The position numbers were made by a program, and so were the translations under genes. From contig MNYP01000046.1 of the NCBI GenBank assembly GCA_001873135.1, positions 1 through 42,366 on the forward strand: 42,366 nucleotides of DNA, given 5' to 3'. Shown in pieces: positions 18,090 to 29,172 of this stretch. The first letter of the stretch is position 1. Every line of letters starts with the position of its first letter. Under the pieces are notes generated by a model. It searched no databases. It saw only the letters and a list, made by a program, of their open reading frames with translations, and was not told where the DNA came from. The stretch comes from Helicobacteraceae bacterium CG2_30_36_10. Lineage in GTDB: Bacteria; Campylobacterota; Campylobacteria; Campylobacterales; Sulfurimonadaceae.

Positions 18090-19022
18090 TTAGGCGCCTA
18101 TACTGTCTTTTTTGATTTTTCTTTTTTTACTTTCGGTGTCACTCTTTGGACTTACACTCTTTTGAATATATTCCATGATTTTGTCAGCTATATCAATACC
18201 AGTAGATTTTTCAATTCCTTCAAGCCCCGGAGATGAATTTACTTCCATAACAAGAGGTCCACGGGCTGATGGAATCATATCTACTCCACAAACTCCAAGT
18301 CCCATAGCTTTTGCGGCCGCCAACGCTGTTGTTTTTTCTTTTCTTGTAAGTGTATGCGCAACAGCGCTTCCTCCTTGATGCAGGTTGGATCTAAAGTCTC
18401 CCTCAGCACCTTGTCTTTTCATTGCACCTACAACTTCTCCGCCAATTATCAATACTCTAATGTCTGCTCCGCCGGCTTCTTCAATGTACTCTTGAACAAG
18501 TAAGTTCACATCCATTCCGTAAAATGCATCAAGAACTGATTTTGCGGCTTTTTCGCTATCTACGAGAACAACACCGACTCCTTGAGTGCCTTCAAGTATT
18601 TTAAGGACTAAAGGTGCGCCGCCGCTTAGAGCTATGATATCTTTTGAACTCGACTTGTTTGACGCGAAAACAGTCTTTGGCATGTCAACATCATTTTTTG
18701 ATAAGATTTGAAGACTCCTTAGTTTGTCTCGGCTTCGCTTTATCGCCAAACTGCCTGTAACGGTAAATACGTCCATCATTTCAAAGTGTCTAACCATGGC
18801 TGTCCCGTAAAATGTTTTGCTTGCACCGATTCTTGGAACAATCGCATCTGGAGCAGGAAGCTCTTCTCCAAGATAATTGATTTTTAATTCGCCCTTCATA
18901 ATTTCAATACTGCATTTTAAATAATCAATGACTCTAACTTCCCAGCCTCTAGCCTCTGCCGCTTGGACTAATCTTTTTGTGGAATATAACTCTTTGTTTC
19001 TTGATAATATATATACTCTCAT
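18090..19022 (-). CDS. rimK: RimK-family alpha-L-glutamate ligase (ATP-grasp)
   Basis: [98 protein letters not shown]. Confidence 0.93.
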   Translation of the reverse strand: MRVYILSRNKELYSTKRLVQAAEARGWEVRVIDYLKCSIEIMKGELKINYLGEELPAPDAIVPRIGASKTFYGTAMVRHFEMMDVFTVTGSLAIKRSRDKLRSLQILSKNDVDMPKTVFASNKSSSKDIIALSGGAPLVLKILEGTQGVGVVLVDSEKAAKSVLDAFYGMDVNLLVQEYIEEAGGADIRVLIIGGEVVGAMKRQGAEGDFRSNLHQGGSAVAHTLTRKEKTTALAAAKAMGLGVCGVDMIPSARGPLVMEVNSSPGLEGIEKSTGIDIADKIMEYIQKSVSPKSDTESKKRKIKKDSIGA

Positions 19023-19456
19023 TCTTTTTTCCTTAATAACTGTTTGCTTAAATACTCTTTGGATACATCAACTAAAAATTTGTTTGCTAAAAACTTTCTT
19101 CCTATTAACATTGGGTATTTCATATCTGAGCGATTTGCTAGAGATATAACTGTTTTATATCTCTTTTTAAAAAACTCTACAGTCACTCTAACAGAAGCTC
19201 TCTCTTGTACTTCACCATTGGAACTTTTTACCCGTTTGACTTTATGTAGAGGCATAACTATTCTTTTACCGTGATACGATTCATGAACCTCATCAAGCAA
19301 AGTAAAATGTACAAAGTTGTTTTCATCTATATGAATATCGTCGCAATGCAGGGCATTAGAGTCTGCTCCGGTGTCAACTTTTGCGTCTAAATCATAAAGT
19401 TCTAAATCTAAAATAGAAATTAACTCTATCATCCCTACTATTTTTTTCTCAGGCAT
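19019..19456 (-). CDS. Retropepsin-like 'ATP-dependent zinc protease' family protein (RimB-like)
   Basis: [14 protein letters not shown] motif and [19 protein letters not shown]; 4-bp overlap with rimK. Confidence 0.85.
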   Translation of the reverse strand: MPEKKIVGMIELISILDLELYDLDAKVDTGADSNALHCDDIHIDENNFVHFTLLDEVHESYHGKRIVMPLHKVKRVKSSNGEVQERASVRVTVEFFKKRYKTVISLANRSDMKYPMLIGRKFLANKFLVDVSKEYLSKQLLRKKE

Positions 19457-19477
19457 TGAAGACTTCCTTTAATTTTA

Positions 19478-20338
19478 TTATGTGTTCCTTGTAAAGTTGT
19501 TGTATTTGTCCATTATTGCCAGCTCATCGGCGGCACTAAAAACTATTTTAGGGTCTGATGCCAAATCTAAGGCACGGTTTTTACCATCATAATCTATTTG
19601 ATTTAAGATTAGCTTCATAGTCTCCATGCGTGCTTTATGTTTATCGCTTGAGCGAACCACATGCCAAGGTGCTTTTTCATTACTTGTAGCTTGTAACATA
19701 TTGTATTTTGTTCTTGAAAATTCTTCCCACATACTTTGCGCTTGGAGGTCGATTTCGCTTAGTTTCCACTGACGCAGCGGGTCACTACGGCGCTGTTCAA
19801 ACCTCTGAGCCTGCTTCTCTTTAGTCACACTAAAATAAAGTTTTACAAGTAGGGTTCCCTGCTCCGCTAAAGACGCTTCAAAAGGGACAACATGTTTCAT
19901 AAAAAGCGCATGCTCCTCACTCGAACAAAATCCAAAAATCGGCTCCACCATCGCACGGTTGTACCAACTCCTGTCAAACAAAACAATCTCTCCACCATGT
20001 GGAAAGTTTTTTATATATCGCTGAAAATACCACTCAGTTTTCTCATGTTCACTCGGACGTCCTAAAGCTACGATGCGGTAATGTTTAGGGTTCATATACC
20101 TGCTAACACTGCCGATAACACTCCCTTTCCCAGCCGCATCACGCCCTTCGAAAAGAATAATCATCTTTAATTTACAGCGTTCTATATGCTGCTGAAGTTT
20201 AACAAGTTCCGCCTGAAACGGCTCAAGAGCTAAATTTTCAGAGTAAGTCTGAAGCGCTTCTTCATATTGTATCTCTGTTAAATTGTGTTTTTTCATCTGT
20301 ATCTCACCGACCATTGCATTTTCTGCTTTATATGTCAA
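19478..20338 (-). CDS. ppk2: Polyphosphate kinase 2 (start may be 20296, MKKHNL)
   Basis: FEGRDAAGKGSVIGSVSRYMNPKHYRIVALGRPSEHEKTEWYFQRYIKNFPHGGEIVLFDRSWYNRA. Confidence 0.93.
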   Translation of the reverse strand: MTYKAENAMVGEIQMKKHNLTEIQYEEALQTYSENLALEPFQAELVKLQQHIERCKLKMIILFEGRDAAGKGSVIGSVSRYMNPKHYRIVALGRPSEHEKTEWYFQRYIKNFPHGGEIVLFDRSWYNRAMVEPIFGFCSSEEHALFMKHVVPFEASLAEQGTLLVKLYFSVTKEKQAQRFEQRRSDPLRQWKLSEIDLQAQSMWEEFSRTKYNMLQATSNEKAPWHVVRSSDKHKARMETMKLILNQIDYDGKNRALDLASDPKIVFSAADELAIMDKYNNFTRNT

Positions 20339-20480
20339 TATTATATCTTTTTTACCTACCCAATGCTTAACAAATTATCTGTTTTACAGAGTCCTCTGTG
20401 ATTAAATTTAAAAGAAAGTCGTTTTTATATATAATACATATTCAAATTATTGATAACTTACCTACGCCAAGAGAGATAAT

Positions 20481-21848
20481 ATGGAAATAGATCAGCAAGA
20501 GATAGAATCGTTAATAAATATTGTTGAATCTGAAATACGTCAATATAAGGATAATAACGCAACGGTTCACCCTTATGACATTGCTGAACAACTGCTAGAG
20601 CTCAGAGACTTAAGCAGTGAAGCGTATGTAAAAATCATCAAAACAATCCCTCATGATTTGTTTGCAGAAGTACTCTCCGAGTTTCCCGATTATGTGCAAG
20701 AAGAGATAGCAGACCTGCTCAGTGTTAAAAAGCTAGCAGATATTGCGTCAAAAATGGACACGGATGATGCAGCTACTCTAATCAATAACATCAGTGAAGA
20801 TCATGAAGAGATTTCACAAAACATCCTTCAAACATTTGATGATGAAGACAAAGAACTGCTTGAACAGCTAATTGGATATGAAGAAGATGAAGCCGGTTCC
20901 TATATGCAATCTGAGCTTTTTAGTGCGCAGATTGATGAAAACATTGGCGAGGCAATTAAAAGATTAAAACATTTAAGAGAGAGCGGTGAGGTCGACAATA
21001 TTTGGCATGTTCACTTAGTGGATGACAAGGGCAAATATATTGGTTCAATTGGACTAGAAGATTTAATAGTCTTTGAACATAACTTAAAGTTTTCAGACAT
21101 TCCCTTAGACAAACACAAAACCTACTTTGTTAACCATAAGACTGACATCAAAGATGTTGTTGAGATGGTTACAAACTACAATCTAAGTTCTATACCTGTA
21201 GTTGACAACTATAACAGACTCCTCGGTAGGATTACCTCGGATGATATTTATGATGTTATGCAAGACTCTGCAACAGAGCAAATCTTTAATCTTGCCGGTG
21301 TTAATGATGAGGCTGAGCAGGAAGAAGATATGTTTGAGATTGGAAAAACCAGAGCAATGTGGCTAGGGCTCAACCTCATAACTGCTATAGCAGCCTCTTT
21401 GGTCATCGGTATATTTGACAGCACTATCCAATCTTTAGTGGCACTTGCTATTTTAATGCCCATAGTTGCTTCTATGGGTGGCAATGCCGGAACGCAAACG
21501 CTTACCGTTACGGTTCGACAAATGGCTCTTGGTGATATTGAGGATGAAGATGCTAAAAAAACCATTATAAAAGAGGTTGTTATCGCCCTGATAAATGGCA
21601 CACTCTTTGCAGTAATTATTGGTGTCATCTCCTACTTCTGGTTTAATATACCTCTTCTTGGTCTAGTTATTGCAATGTCAATGCTCATTAACCTAATCAG
21701 TGCAGGGTTTTTTGGCAGTGTTATACCCCTTATTCTTCAAAAAGCGGGAGTAGATCCTGCTATCGGGAGTACGGTTTTACTTACAACCGTAACCGATGTT
21801 GTCGGATTTTTCAGCTTTTTGGGTCTTGCTACCCTTATCTTGTTATAA
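20481..21848 (+). CDS. mgtE: Magnesium transporter MgtE
   Basis: MgtE-N, CBS pair, TM domain with LMPIVASMGGNAGTQTLTVTVRQMALG. Confidence 0.95.
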   Translation: MEIDQQEIESLINIVESEIRQYKDNNATVHPYDIAEQLLELRDLSSEAYVKIIKTIPHDLFAEVLSEFPDYVQEEIADLLSVKKLADIASKMDTDDAATLINNISEDHEEISQNILQTFDDEDKELLEQLIGYEEDEAGSYMQSELFSAQIDENIGEAIKRLKHLRESGEVDNIWHVHLVDDKGKYIGSIGLEDLIVFEHNLKFSDIPLDKHKTYFVNHKTDIKDVVEMVTNYNLSSIPVVDNYNRLLGRITSDDIYDVMQDSATEQIFNLAGVNDEAEQEEDMFEIGKTRAMWLGLNLITAIAASLVIGIFDSTIQSLVALAILMPIVASMGGNAGTQTLTVTVRQMALGDIEDEDAKKTIIKEVVIALINGTLFAVIIGVISYFWFNIPLLGLVIAMSMLINLISAGFFGSVIPLILQKAGVDPAIGSTVLLTTVTDVVGFFSFLGLATLILL

Positions 21849-21857
21849 AGGAATATT

Positions 21858-23042
21858 TTGGCCCAAACAGTTGAAATAACGGTTGCAAAACCTGATAATA
21901 AATTTAAATATTTCATAGAAGATTATTGGGATATTTTTTTAGGAATTTTAAGTATTTTTATTGCTTTTTATTTTCATAAAAGTGGGCAAGGGACTTTTGC
22001 TACACTTTTTGCAGCTGTTGGAATCGGTTCGCTCTCTTTAACCGTTTCAGAGGTGGCTGAGATACTCTCAGAAAAGCTTCAAGAGCCTTATGGCAGTTTT
22101 GTACTGACACTGAGTGCTGTAATAGTTGAAATCATTCTTTTATATATCATTTTACTCCAAGCAGTGGCTGACCCTGAAGTCGTAAAAACCGTCAAGGGCG
22201 GTATTATTTCAGCGGTTATAGTAGATATGAACGTTCTTTTAGGACTTGCTGTATTTTTAGGTGGTCTGCGTTTTACAGAACAAGAACATAACAAAGAGAC
22301 ATCAAGTGCGTATACAACCATACTTTTTGTAGCGACTATTTCTCTGCTTGTTCCGGGAGTTCTGAGTTTTGGCAAACACTCATCCTCAGCGATAGAAGAT
22401 GCTTCTATGGTGATTGCCTTTCTTTTAATGCTTTTTTACATCATAATCTTGGTATTTCAGACAAAAACACATACACACTTTTTCAAGCAAACGGCACGAA
22501 GCAGAATCTTTAGAATAAAAAGAAAACTAGCTAAAGAAAACTCTCAAGATGCCCAAGTGTTGCAAGTGGATGATTATATCTTTGAAAAATTCAACAAACT
22601 CGGACTTATTGCCTCTATTTTTTTCTTAATAGCCATCATAGCTTTTGGTGCGGAAGTATTTGCAATCGATGGAATAAAATTAGCAAAAGAGCATGGAGTA
22701 TCTGCGGGTTTATCGGGGCTTATCATAGCGATAGTAGCCGTTTTACCTGAGATAGTAACAGCAATCAAAGCTGCTAAAAACGATGAGATTCAAAGAGTCG
22801 TAAACATTGCCATGGGTGCTTCGACTGTATCTATTTTGCTCACGGTACCCATCTTGATGGCGCTTGCTTATATGAGTGGCATACGGTTTACACTTGACTT
22901 TAACCCTCTTGAGATTGGGGCATTAATATTTACCGTAATTTTAGCTTGGAAAACAACCGATGAAGGTCATACAAACTACTTTGAGGGGATATCTCATCTG
23001 ATGTTCTTCTTAGCTTTTGCGATTATCGCAATATATTATTGA
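21858..23042 (+). CDS. CaCA-superfamily cation:proton antiporter (ChaA-like)
   Basis: TM-rich; SLTVSEVAEILSEKLQEPYGSFVLTLSAVIVEIILL and LSGLIIAIVAVLPEIVTAIKAAKND; TTG start. Confidence 0.82.
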   Translation: MAQTVEITVAKPDNKFKYFIEDYWDIFLGILSIFIAFYFHKSGQGTFATLFAAVGIGSLSLTVSEVAEILSEKLQEPYGSFVLTLSAVIVEIILLYIILLQAVADPEVVKTVKGGIISAVIVDMNVLLGLAVFLGGLRFTEQEHNKETSSAYTTILFVATISLLVPGVLSFGKHSSSAIEDASMVIAFLLMLFYIIILVFQTKTHTHFFKQTARSRIFRIKRKLAKENSQDAQVLQVDDYIFEKFNKLGLIASIFFLIAIIAFGAEVFAIDGIKLAKEHGVSAGLSGLIIAIVAVLPEIVTAIKAAKNDEIQRVVNIAMGASTVSILLTVPILMALAYMSGIRFTLDFNPLEIGALIFTVILAWKTTDEGHTNYFEGISHLMFFLAFAIIAIYY

Positions 23043-23062
23043 GACTCCATAAAAGGAAAAAT

Positions 23063-23773
23063 ATGAAATACATTTATGTAGCTTTACTGCTCGGTGCTAG
23101 TTTTGTGATTTACTTAACGCAACAAGAGGACGTGGAAGTCAAAAAAGTTGTTCAAGCGAAATATACACCAAGCAGTGTTCCACAAAAAATGTCTACGCAA
23201 GAGAAAAAAGCCAGATTTTATGCCCTGATTGTTCCTGCTGTTGAAAAAGTACATAAAGAGCTAACGACTCAGTATGAAAATACAGCTCAAGATATCAAAA
23301 ACGGCACGAACAGAAAAAACCTACAAAGGTTAAAAGTAATATATAAAGCACAAACGAACGAACAACTTTTGGCTGCACTCAAACCGCATCCTCAAAGTAT
23401 TGTCCTTGCTCAAGCAGCAATGGAAAGCGCATGGGCAACTTCAAGGTTTTTTGTCAAAGCGAACAATATTTTTGGTATATACAGCGTAAATGAAGAGGAG
23501 CCTAGAATTGCTGCCTCAGAAAAAAGAGAGGGGAGAAGAACTATCTGGCTTAGAAAATTTGCAACTGTTGAAGAGAGCGTAAGAGCTTACTATAGGCTCA
23601 TGGCAAAAGGTAGTGCTTTTGAAGAGTTTCGGACATTAAGAGTTACAACAAATGATCCTCATAAACTTGTTAAGAAACTCGACAAATACTCTGAAATCGG
23701 TGCGGCTTACGGTAAAGAATTAAGTCAAGTTATTAAATTTAACAAACTAATTAAGTACGATAAATTACATTGA
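23063..23773 (+). CDS. Exported glucosaminidase-domain protein (Bax-like)
   Basis: ATG at 23063 with upstream AAAAGGAAAA; LAQAAMESAWATSRFFVKANNIFGIYSV and TVEESVRAYYRLM. Confidence 0.88.
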   Translation: MKYIYVALLLGASFVIYLTQQEDVEVKKVVQAKYTPSSVPQKMSTQEKKARFYALIVPAVEKVHKELTTQYENTAQDIKNGTNRKNLQRLKVIYKAQTNEQLLAALKPHPQSIVLAQAAMESAWATSRFFVKANNIFGIYSVNEEEPRIAASEKREGRRTIWLRKFATVEESVRAYYRLMAKGSAFEEFRTLRVTTNDPHKLVKKLDKYSEIGAAYGKELSQVIKFNKLIKYDKLH

Positions 23774-25464
23774 GAAACAGCATGAAAGAAAAGCTTCTTC
23801 TTTTTCTTTTATTTTTTTCACTTCTTCACGGAGATTCTGTTTTTATAAAGTTTCAAGGAAATAAGAGCATCACTGAGCGTGAATTATACGATATTGCGGG
23901 TCTTCATAAACCCTATTTTTATGAGTTTTACAAAAAAGAGCCGAGTGTCAACGCAAAGTCACTCACACTTATTACCCAGACAGTTAAAAACTTTTACAGG
24001 TCTAGAGGGTATTTTCATGCAGTTGTGACCCACTCTCTCAAAGAGGGCTATGCCCAAGTAGTTGTACAAGAGAATGCTCCTGTTCTGGTAAGTGATATCT
24101 CCACCCTATCTCCCAAAGAGATCTCTCTTGCCATACCTTTTAAAAATGGAGCTGTTTTTGATGCACAAAAGTTTGAAGAGAGTAAAAAAGATATAAAACT
24201 CCTCTACGCAGATGCCGGCTACTGTAAGGCTACACTCTATGCCAAAGCCTGGGTAGACATCGACGCCAACCTTGCTTATCTGACCTATCAAGTAGAACAG
24301 GGTGCGTTATGCTACTTTACAAAGTTAAGCATTTCCCCTTCAGAGACTATCGATGCAGATATTATCGAATCTCTTTTATATATTGAGGAGGGTGAACCTT
24401 TTTCGACCAAAAGCATACGTCAAAGTTACGAGAGCCTTTACGCGCAAGAGGGTATCTCTAAAGCGCTCATTAACACCGATTCGCACGGGAATGTTACAGT
24501 GAGTATAACAGAAAATGAAAAGCCGATTCGATTTCAAGCAGGCTTAGGAGTAAGCAGTGACGAGGGTTTAATGGCACTGCTGGGTATAAAGCACAGAAAC
24601 CTTTTTACAAATCTTAAGACACTCGGTCTGAGTACCCGCGTCACAGAGATAAAGCAGACTATACAGACAAACTTTGACATGCCTCTTGCCAACCGAAATT
24701 CAACCGGAGCAGAAGTCGGCTATAGTAATGAGCTGTTTCTCGGCTTTAAAGAGGAGAAAGTCTTTGGAAGTATCTTTTTAAAACAAAGAAACACTCCTTA
24801 CCAGTTTCAAGAGAGCCTTGTGTTTGACCATTCACTTACCTATGACAGCCAAGATGAAGTTCTCTTTGAGCCGGGGGCTTTGTTTATTCTCTCTCCAAAA
24901 CTAGAGTGGAATTACGACACAAGAGACAATTTGCTCAACCCTACAAACGGGCATTTTATACGTACCGAGGCAATGGGCTCGCTCCAGTCGGAAATATCTG
25001 ATGCCACCTATTACAAATACAAACTCTCTGTTGCATATATCATGCCTTTTTTACCCTCTACCGTAGCACTTAAAGCAAGTTTGGGCTCACTGCATCTTTT
25101 TAACGGCGGACTTCCTCCCTCTTACCTTTTTTATGCAGGGGGAATGAACTCCAACAGAGCCTACGGCTACCGTAAACTCGGTCCTACAAATGAGAATGGC
25201 GACCCAATAGGATTTAACTCTTTGTTAGAGACTACGGCTGAGTACCGCTTTGCAATTTATGGCAAACTCAGAGGCGTACTCTTTAGCGACAACACTTTTA
25301 TCGGCAAAGGTGAGGTTCCAAATTATGACAAAGGCTACTACTCAGCGGGGGTCGGACTACGCTACATCACGCCTATCGGACCCATTGCCGTAGATTTCGG
25401 CTTTGACATCAACGACCCTACACAACGGTATGCTTTTCACTTTCACATTGGAGAGTTGTTTTGA
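23770..25464 (+). CDS. tamA: BamA/TamA-family outer membrane protein
   Basis: POTRA-like repeats and C-terminal barrel ending VGLRYITPIGPIAVDFGFDINDPTQRYAFHFHIGELF; followed by tamB. Confidence 0.88.
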   Translation: MRNSMKEKLLLFLLFFSLLHGDSVFIKFQGNKSITERELYDIAGLHKPYFYEFYKKEPSVNAKSLTLITQTVKNFYRSRGYFHAVVTHSLKEGYAQVVVQENAPVLVSDISTLSPKEISLAIPFKNGAVFDAQKFEESKKDIKLLYADAGYCKATLYAKAWVDIDANLAYLTYQVEQGALCYFTKLSISPSETIDADIIESLLYIEEGEPFSTKSIRQSYESLYAQEGISKALINTDSHGNVTVSITENEKPIRFQAGLGVSSDEGLMALLGIKHRNLFTNLKTLGLSTRVTEIKQTIQTNFDMPLANRNSTGAEVGYSNELFLGFKEEKVFGSIFLKQRNTPYQFQESLVFDHSLTYDSQDEVLFEPGALFILSPKLEWNYDTRDNLLNPTNGHFIRTEAMGSLQSEISDATYYKYKLSVAYIMPFLPSTVALKASLGSLHLFNGGLPPSYLFYAGGMNSNRAYGYRKLGPTNENGDPIGFNSLLETTAEYRFAIYGKLRGVLFSDNTFIGKGEVPNYDKGYYSAGVGLRYITPIGPIAVDFGFDINDPTQRYAFHFHIGELF

Positions 25465-28226
25465 TAAAAAAAATTTATCTTTTTGTGAACTACGTTCTCC
25501 TCTTCATTATTGCTCTTGTCGTTATTTTTGTAGCTATTGCCTCGCACCCGCAAAGCTTAGAATATTTTGGAGATAAATTTTTAAAAAAGAGCGGAGTTAA
25601 TTACAGCAAAATAGAGGGTTCGCTTTTAGAGGGCATAACCCTATCTGACGTAAACTATTCGGATGCGATTTTTATGAAAACTCTTCAGATAAACTACGAC
25701 CTTGCCCTGCTTGTTAAGCCCTCACCTAAAATAAAAAAAATTAGCATTACCGGAGTGTCGATTTATCCTGAAAATTTTGCTTCTAAAGATGAGAAGAGTG
25801 AGTTTTTTCTCCCCTCTTTTGAAATTTCTGAACTTATTCTTGAGAAAACGCAAATTATTCTTGATAAGCAAACCTTCTCCTTTGACCTAAATGCTTCGGG
25901 ACTCAGTTATGATGAACAACTCAATGTAAAAAAGCTCTCCATGCTGCTAGAGACTCCCTACGCTAAAGCAAAAATAGAGGGGAAAATAAAATCGAACCGC
26001 TTGATTGCAAAGAGTTTCATTACACCGGAAAAATCCATCACATCAGAGTATCTTGGTTTTTTAGAAGGTCTTCCTCAAAGTTATACCTTAGATTTGGATG
26101 CCTCTTTAGAGAGTTTATGCATAAACACACAACTAAATACTCTTAGACTCAGTGCAGACAAAAATCTGACTCTGCAAAATATAGCTCTTGACTTACGCTA
26201 CTTTATCAAAGAGAACTCTTTTAATTTGGATACTTCTTACTCTCTCTCTTACAGTGAGTTTGAAGCCAACGTAGAACAAAAAGCTCTTTTTACCCCCTCG
26301 GGTGTCTACTCTACAGAGTTAAATGCCACGCTTACAAAACAGCCTTTTGAGTTGCCGTTTAAAGCTTTGCATGCCAAAATATCGGGCGATACACAAAATA
26401 TGAGAGCGACTCTTCAGGCCGGTCCGCTGGAGTTCACTATGCTTGGCAAAGAGTATAAAGAGTTTGTCATTGATGCAAAAAGCGATAGACTCGCCCTCTC
26501 TTTTATACCTATTCTCCCCGAGCTGCTCAAAAAAAATGTTTTGAGTCTAAAAGCAGATGCCATCCTCGACCTCTCCCCCTTTTCTCTTAAAGGGAGTCTC
26601 CTCTCAGAGGGAAAATTTTCTAAGATAACTACAAGCTTTGAAATAGATGAAAAATCAAAACTTTTGCAGGCAACTTTATATCCTAAGTCTGAATCTGAAA
26701 TATTCAAAAGCTATCCTATAGAGAAGTTTTCTCCCTTAAAGCTTGTTTATTATAAAAGCGACAAAACGGAGCTTTTTAACGCTGATGCCAACATGGCAGG
26801 TCTCACTCTTTTTAAAAAAGGCAAAGAGATAAACGGCTGGGGGAACATAGGCTCAAGCTATTTTGAAACAGAAAAAAATCTACTCTACGGGCAAGAAGAG
26901 GTGACATTTTTAGCCAAAATACCCTCAATCAAGAAACTTTTAGAAGAGTTCACGGCAAAAAATTCTTCCGACACACTTCTTATTGACGGTGAAGCCGACA
27001 TAAAAGCAACACTCAGCTTTTCTCAAAAAATATCGCTCACAAGTTCTTTGCACATGCCGTGGTTAATGGTAAAAGTTGATGAAAAAACAAGCTACAGTGC
27101 CCAAAATATTTATATAAAGTCTACCTTATATGAGAATAAAATACAAATCGATGAGTACACAATGAGGGTTTTAGAGCACGATATTTACTCAAAAAGAGCC
27201 TCGCAAATCTCCTTTAAGCAAAATGCAACTATAGAGCTTAAAGAGTTTTGGATTTATGACACTCTCCTTTTAAACGGCTCCTACAATCTAGCCAAGGAAC
27301 AAGGCAAACTACGCCTAAGAAGCAATCGTTTTAATTATAAAGGCGAAGAGGGAAATGTTACTGTAAAAGCCGATATTAAAGCGAGTTTTGAGAGTAATTC
27401 TACTCAGAAAATTGAAGGTGAGGTTACGCTTATTGATGGGGTAATTTCGTATGAGCCGAGCTCAGACTACACTCTTTCTGATGACATAATTATTATACAA
27501 GATATCCGTCCGCCTACAAAGGTAAAACGTTCTATAAATATCCAGATAAATTCTCTAAAACCCATTGCTTATAAAACTGAAAATATAGACATTCTCGTTA
27601 CCCCCGACCTTCTTGTTTCTCAAAAGCCAGACTCACCTTTGAGTATTTCTGGAATGTTACGCATTGAAGAGGGGACGGTTACAGGAGAAGGAAAAGAGTT
27701 TGAATTTGAAAAAAGCGAGATTTATTTTAAGGGCTCACACCCCATAAACCCAAGTTTAAATTTAAATCTGCATTACTACACTTTAGACAATACAGACATC
27801 AAAATATTTATTACCAACACACTTGCTTTACCGGTTATCATCCTCTCATCCACCCCTCAAATGAGCCAAAATGACATCATGTCCTATATTTTATTTGGTG
27901 AGGCAGCCTCTGCAGATTTTGACAGTTCGGGAGAAGGTAGCAACAAACTTGCCGTCAATTCTCTGCTTTTAGCTACCGGACTCAAACAAATATTCAATGA
28001 CACGGCAGGCATTAAGCTAGACACTTTAAACATCATTACCAACAAAGAGGGAACTTTAGGGTATGAAATAGGAACACGCTTTAACAAGCAGATTCGGATT
28101 GTCTACAGAAACGACACCATTTCAAGCGTCATCCTGCAATATAGCCTCAGCAAGTCTATCAGACTCGATGTAGATGTACGTGAAACCGGACAGGGAGTCA
28201 CAATACTTTATGTTAAGGATTTTTAA
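25461..28226 (+). CDS. tamB: TamB-like translocation/assembly module
   Basis: 921 aa, N-terminal TM anchor; C-terminal DUF490-like region IIILSSTPQMSQNDIMSYILFGEA...QYSLSKSIRLDVDVRETGQGVTILYVKDF (begins PVIILSSTPQM). Confidence 0.88.
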   Translation: MIKKIYLFVNYVLLFIIALVVIFVAIASHPQSLEYFGDKFLKKSGVNYSKIEGSLLEGITLSDVNYSDAIFMKTLQINYDLALLVKPSPKIKKISITGVSIYPENFASKDEKSEFFLPSFEISELILEKTQIILDKQTFSFDLNASGLSYDEQLNVKKLSMLLETPYAKAKIEGKIKSNRLIAKSFITPEKSITSEYLGFLEGLPQSYTLDLDASLESLCINTQLNTLRLSADKNLTLQNIALDLRYFIKENSFNLDTSYSLSYSEFEANVEQKALFTPSGVYSTELNATLTKQPFELPFKALHAKISGDTQNMRATLQAGPLEFTMLGKEYKEFVIDAKSDRLALSFIPILPELLKKNVLSLKADAILDLSPFSLKGSLLSEGKFSKITTSFEIDEKSKLLQATLYPKSESEIFKSYPIEKFSPLKLVYYKSDKTELFNADANMAGLTLFKKGKEINGWGNIGSSYFETEKNLLYGQEEVTFLAKIPSIKKLLEEFTAKNSSDTLLIDGEADIKATLSFSQKISLTSSLHMPWLMVKVDEKTSYSAQNIYIKSTLYENKIQIDEYTMRVLEHDIYSKRASQISFKQNATIELKEFWIYDTLLLNGSYNLAKEQGKLRLRSNRFNYKGEEGNVTVKADIKASFESNSTQKIEGEVTLIDGVISYEPSSDYTLSDDIIIIQDIRPPTKVKRSINIQINSLKPIAYKTENIDILVTPDLLVSQKPDSPLSISGMLRIEEGTVTGEGKEFEFEKSEIYFKGSHPINPSLNLNLHYYTLDNTDIKIFITNTLALPVIILSSTPQMSQNDIMSYILFGEAASADFDSSGEGSNKLAVNSLLLATGLKQIFNDTAGIKLDTLNIITNKEGTLGYEIGTRFNKQIRIVYRNDTISSVILQYSLSKSIRLDVDVRETGQGVTILYVKDF

Positions 28227-28285
28227 AGCTACTATTAATATATATCTTTGATATACTATATTTGAAAATTAAACAAAGAGAAATC

Positions 28286-28825
28286 ATGAAAAAGAAAGTT
28301 TTACTTTTACACGGCTGGGGCGGAAGTGATTTTCCGCATTGGCAGAGTTGGTTGGCGGGTGAGTTGGCTAAAGATTATAACACTGTGAGTTTTTTAAAAC
28401 TGAGCAACTTTGACACGCCTAGGCTTGCTATGTGGAAAGAAGAGTTACAAGAACATCTGAGTGATTTCAGACCTGACATAGTTGTTTGTCACTCATTGGC
28501 AAATACCCTTTGGTTTCATGTATGTAACGATGGTTCTATAGACGAAGTGCAAAAACTTTACCTCGTAGCACCGCCAAGTCTAAACTGTAAAATAGAAGAA
28601 CTCAAAGAGTTTTTTCCACTCAATGTTCCGAATAATCCACATGCCAAAGAGGTGCTTCTCATCACCTCAACAAATGACCCTTATATGAGTGAATCTGAGG
28701 CAAAAGATTTACAAGAAAAACTAGGCGTTCCTATGAAAGTACTACAAAATGCAGGACACATTAATGCAGATAGCGGTTATGGAGAGTGGACATGGATTTT
28801 GCAAGAAATTAAAAGTAATATGTAA
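28286..28825 (+). CDS. RBBP9/YdeN-like alpha/beta hydrolase
   Basis: KKKVLLLHGWGGSDFPHWQSWL, DIVVCHSLANTLW, NAGHINADSGYGEW. Confidence 0.85.
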   Translation: MKKKVLLLHGWGGSDFPHWQSWLAGELAKDYNTVSFLKLSNFDTPRLAMWKEELQEHLSDFRPDIVVCHSLANTLWFHVCNDGSIDEVQKLYLVAPPSLNCKIEELKEFFPLNVPNNPHAKEVLLITSTNDPYMSESEAKDLQEKLGVPMKVLQNAGHINADSGYGEWTWILQEIKSNM

Positions 28826-28884
28826 AAAATTCATAATTATTTCTGTGGTATAATCTGCGATATTCGATTTTCAAAGGAGATGTT

Positions 28885-29118
28885 ATGAATGTAGCTAGTT
28901 ACACATATCAAACCCCGTCCTCTTCTGCAGTTCAAGTGGGAAGGCTTGTCCCGAGCAGCGTAAAAAAGGAAGAAAAAGAGACCGCGCAGACAAAAAGTGA
29001 TGTTTCTATGCAAGCTCCCAATGAGACATTGGCAACTGCCCAAAATTTTCAAGCTAAACAAACAACAGAGGCAACACCGACAGTTGGTTCTCAAAATGCT
29101 TTAGATCTTTATGTTTAG
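28885..29118 (+). CDS. Small uncharacterised protein (77 aa)
   Basis: Start preceded by AAAGGAG; low-complexity, polar; ends NALDLYV. Confidence 0.6.
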   Translation: MNVASYTYQTPSSSAVQVGRLVPSSVKKEEKETAQTKSDVSMQAPNETLATAQNFQAKQTTEATPTVGSQNALDLYV

Positions 29119-29172
29119 GCTGAGCTATTAACTAACTGAGTGTATCATTGGCTTTAAAAAGAAGCCTCATTA

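Noticed and set aside
18680-18690. Partial matches to the repeat such as GGCATGTCAAC (also 21004, 40517, 42056)
   Set aside because: Share only GGCATGT with two or more downstream mismatches; not counted.
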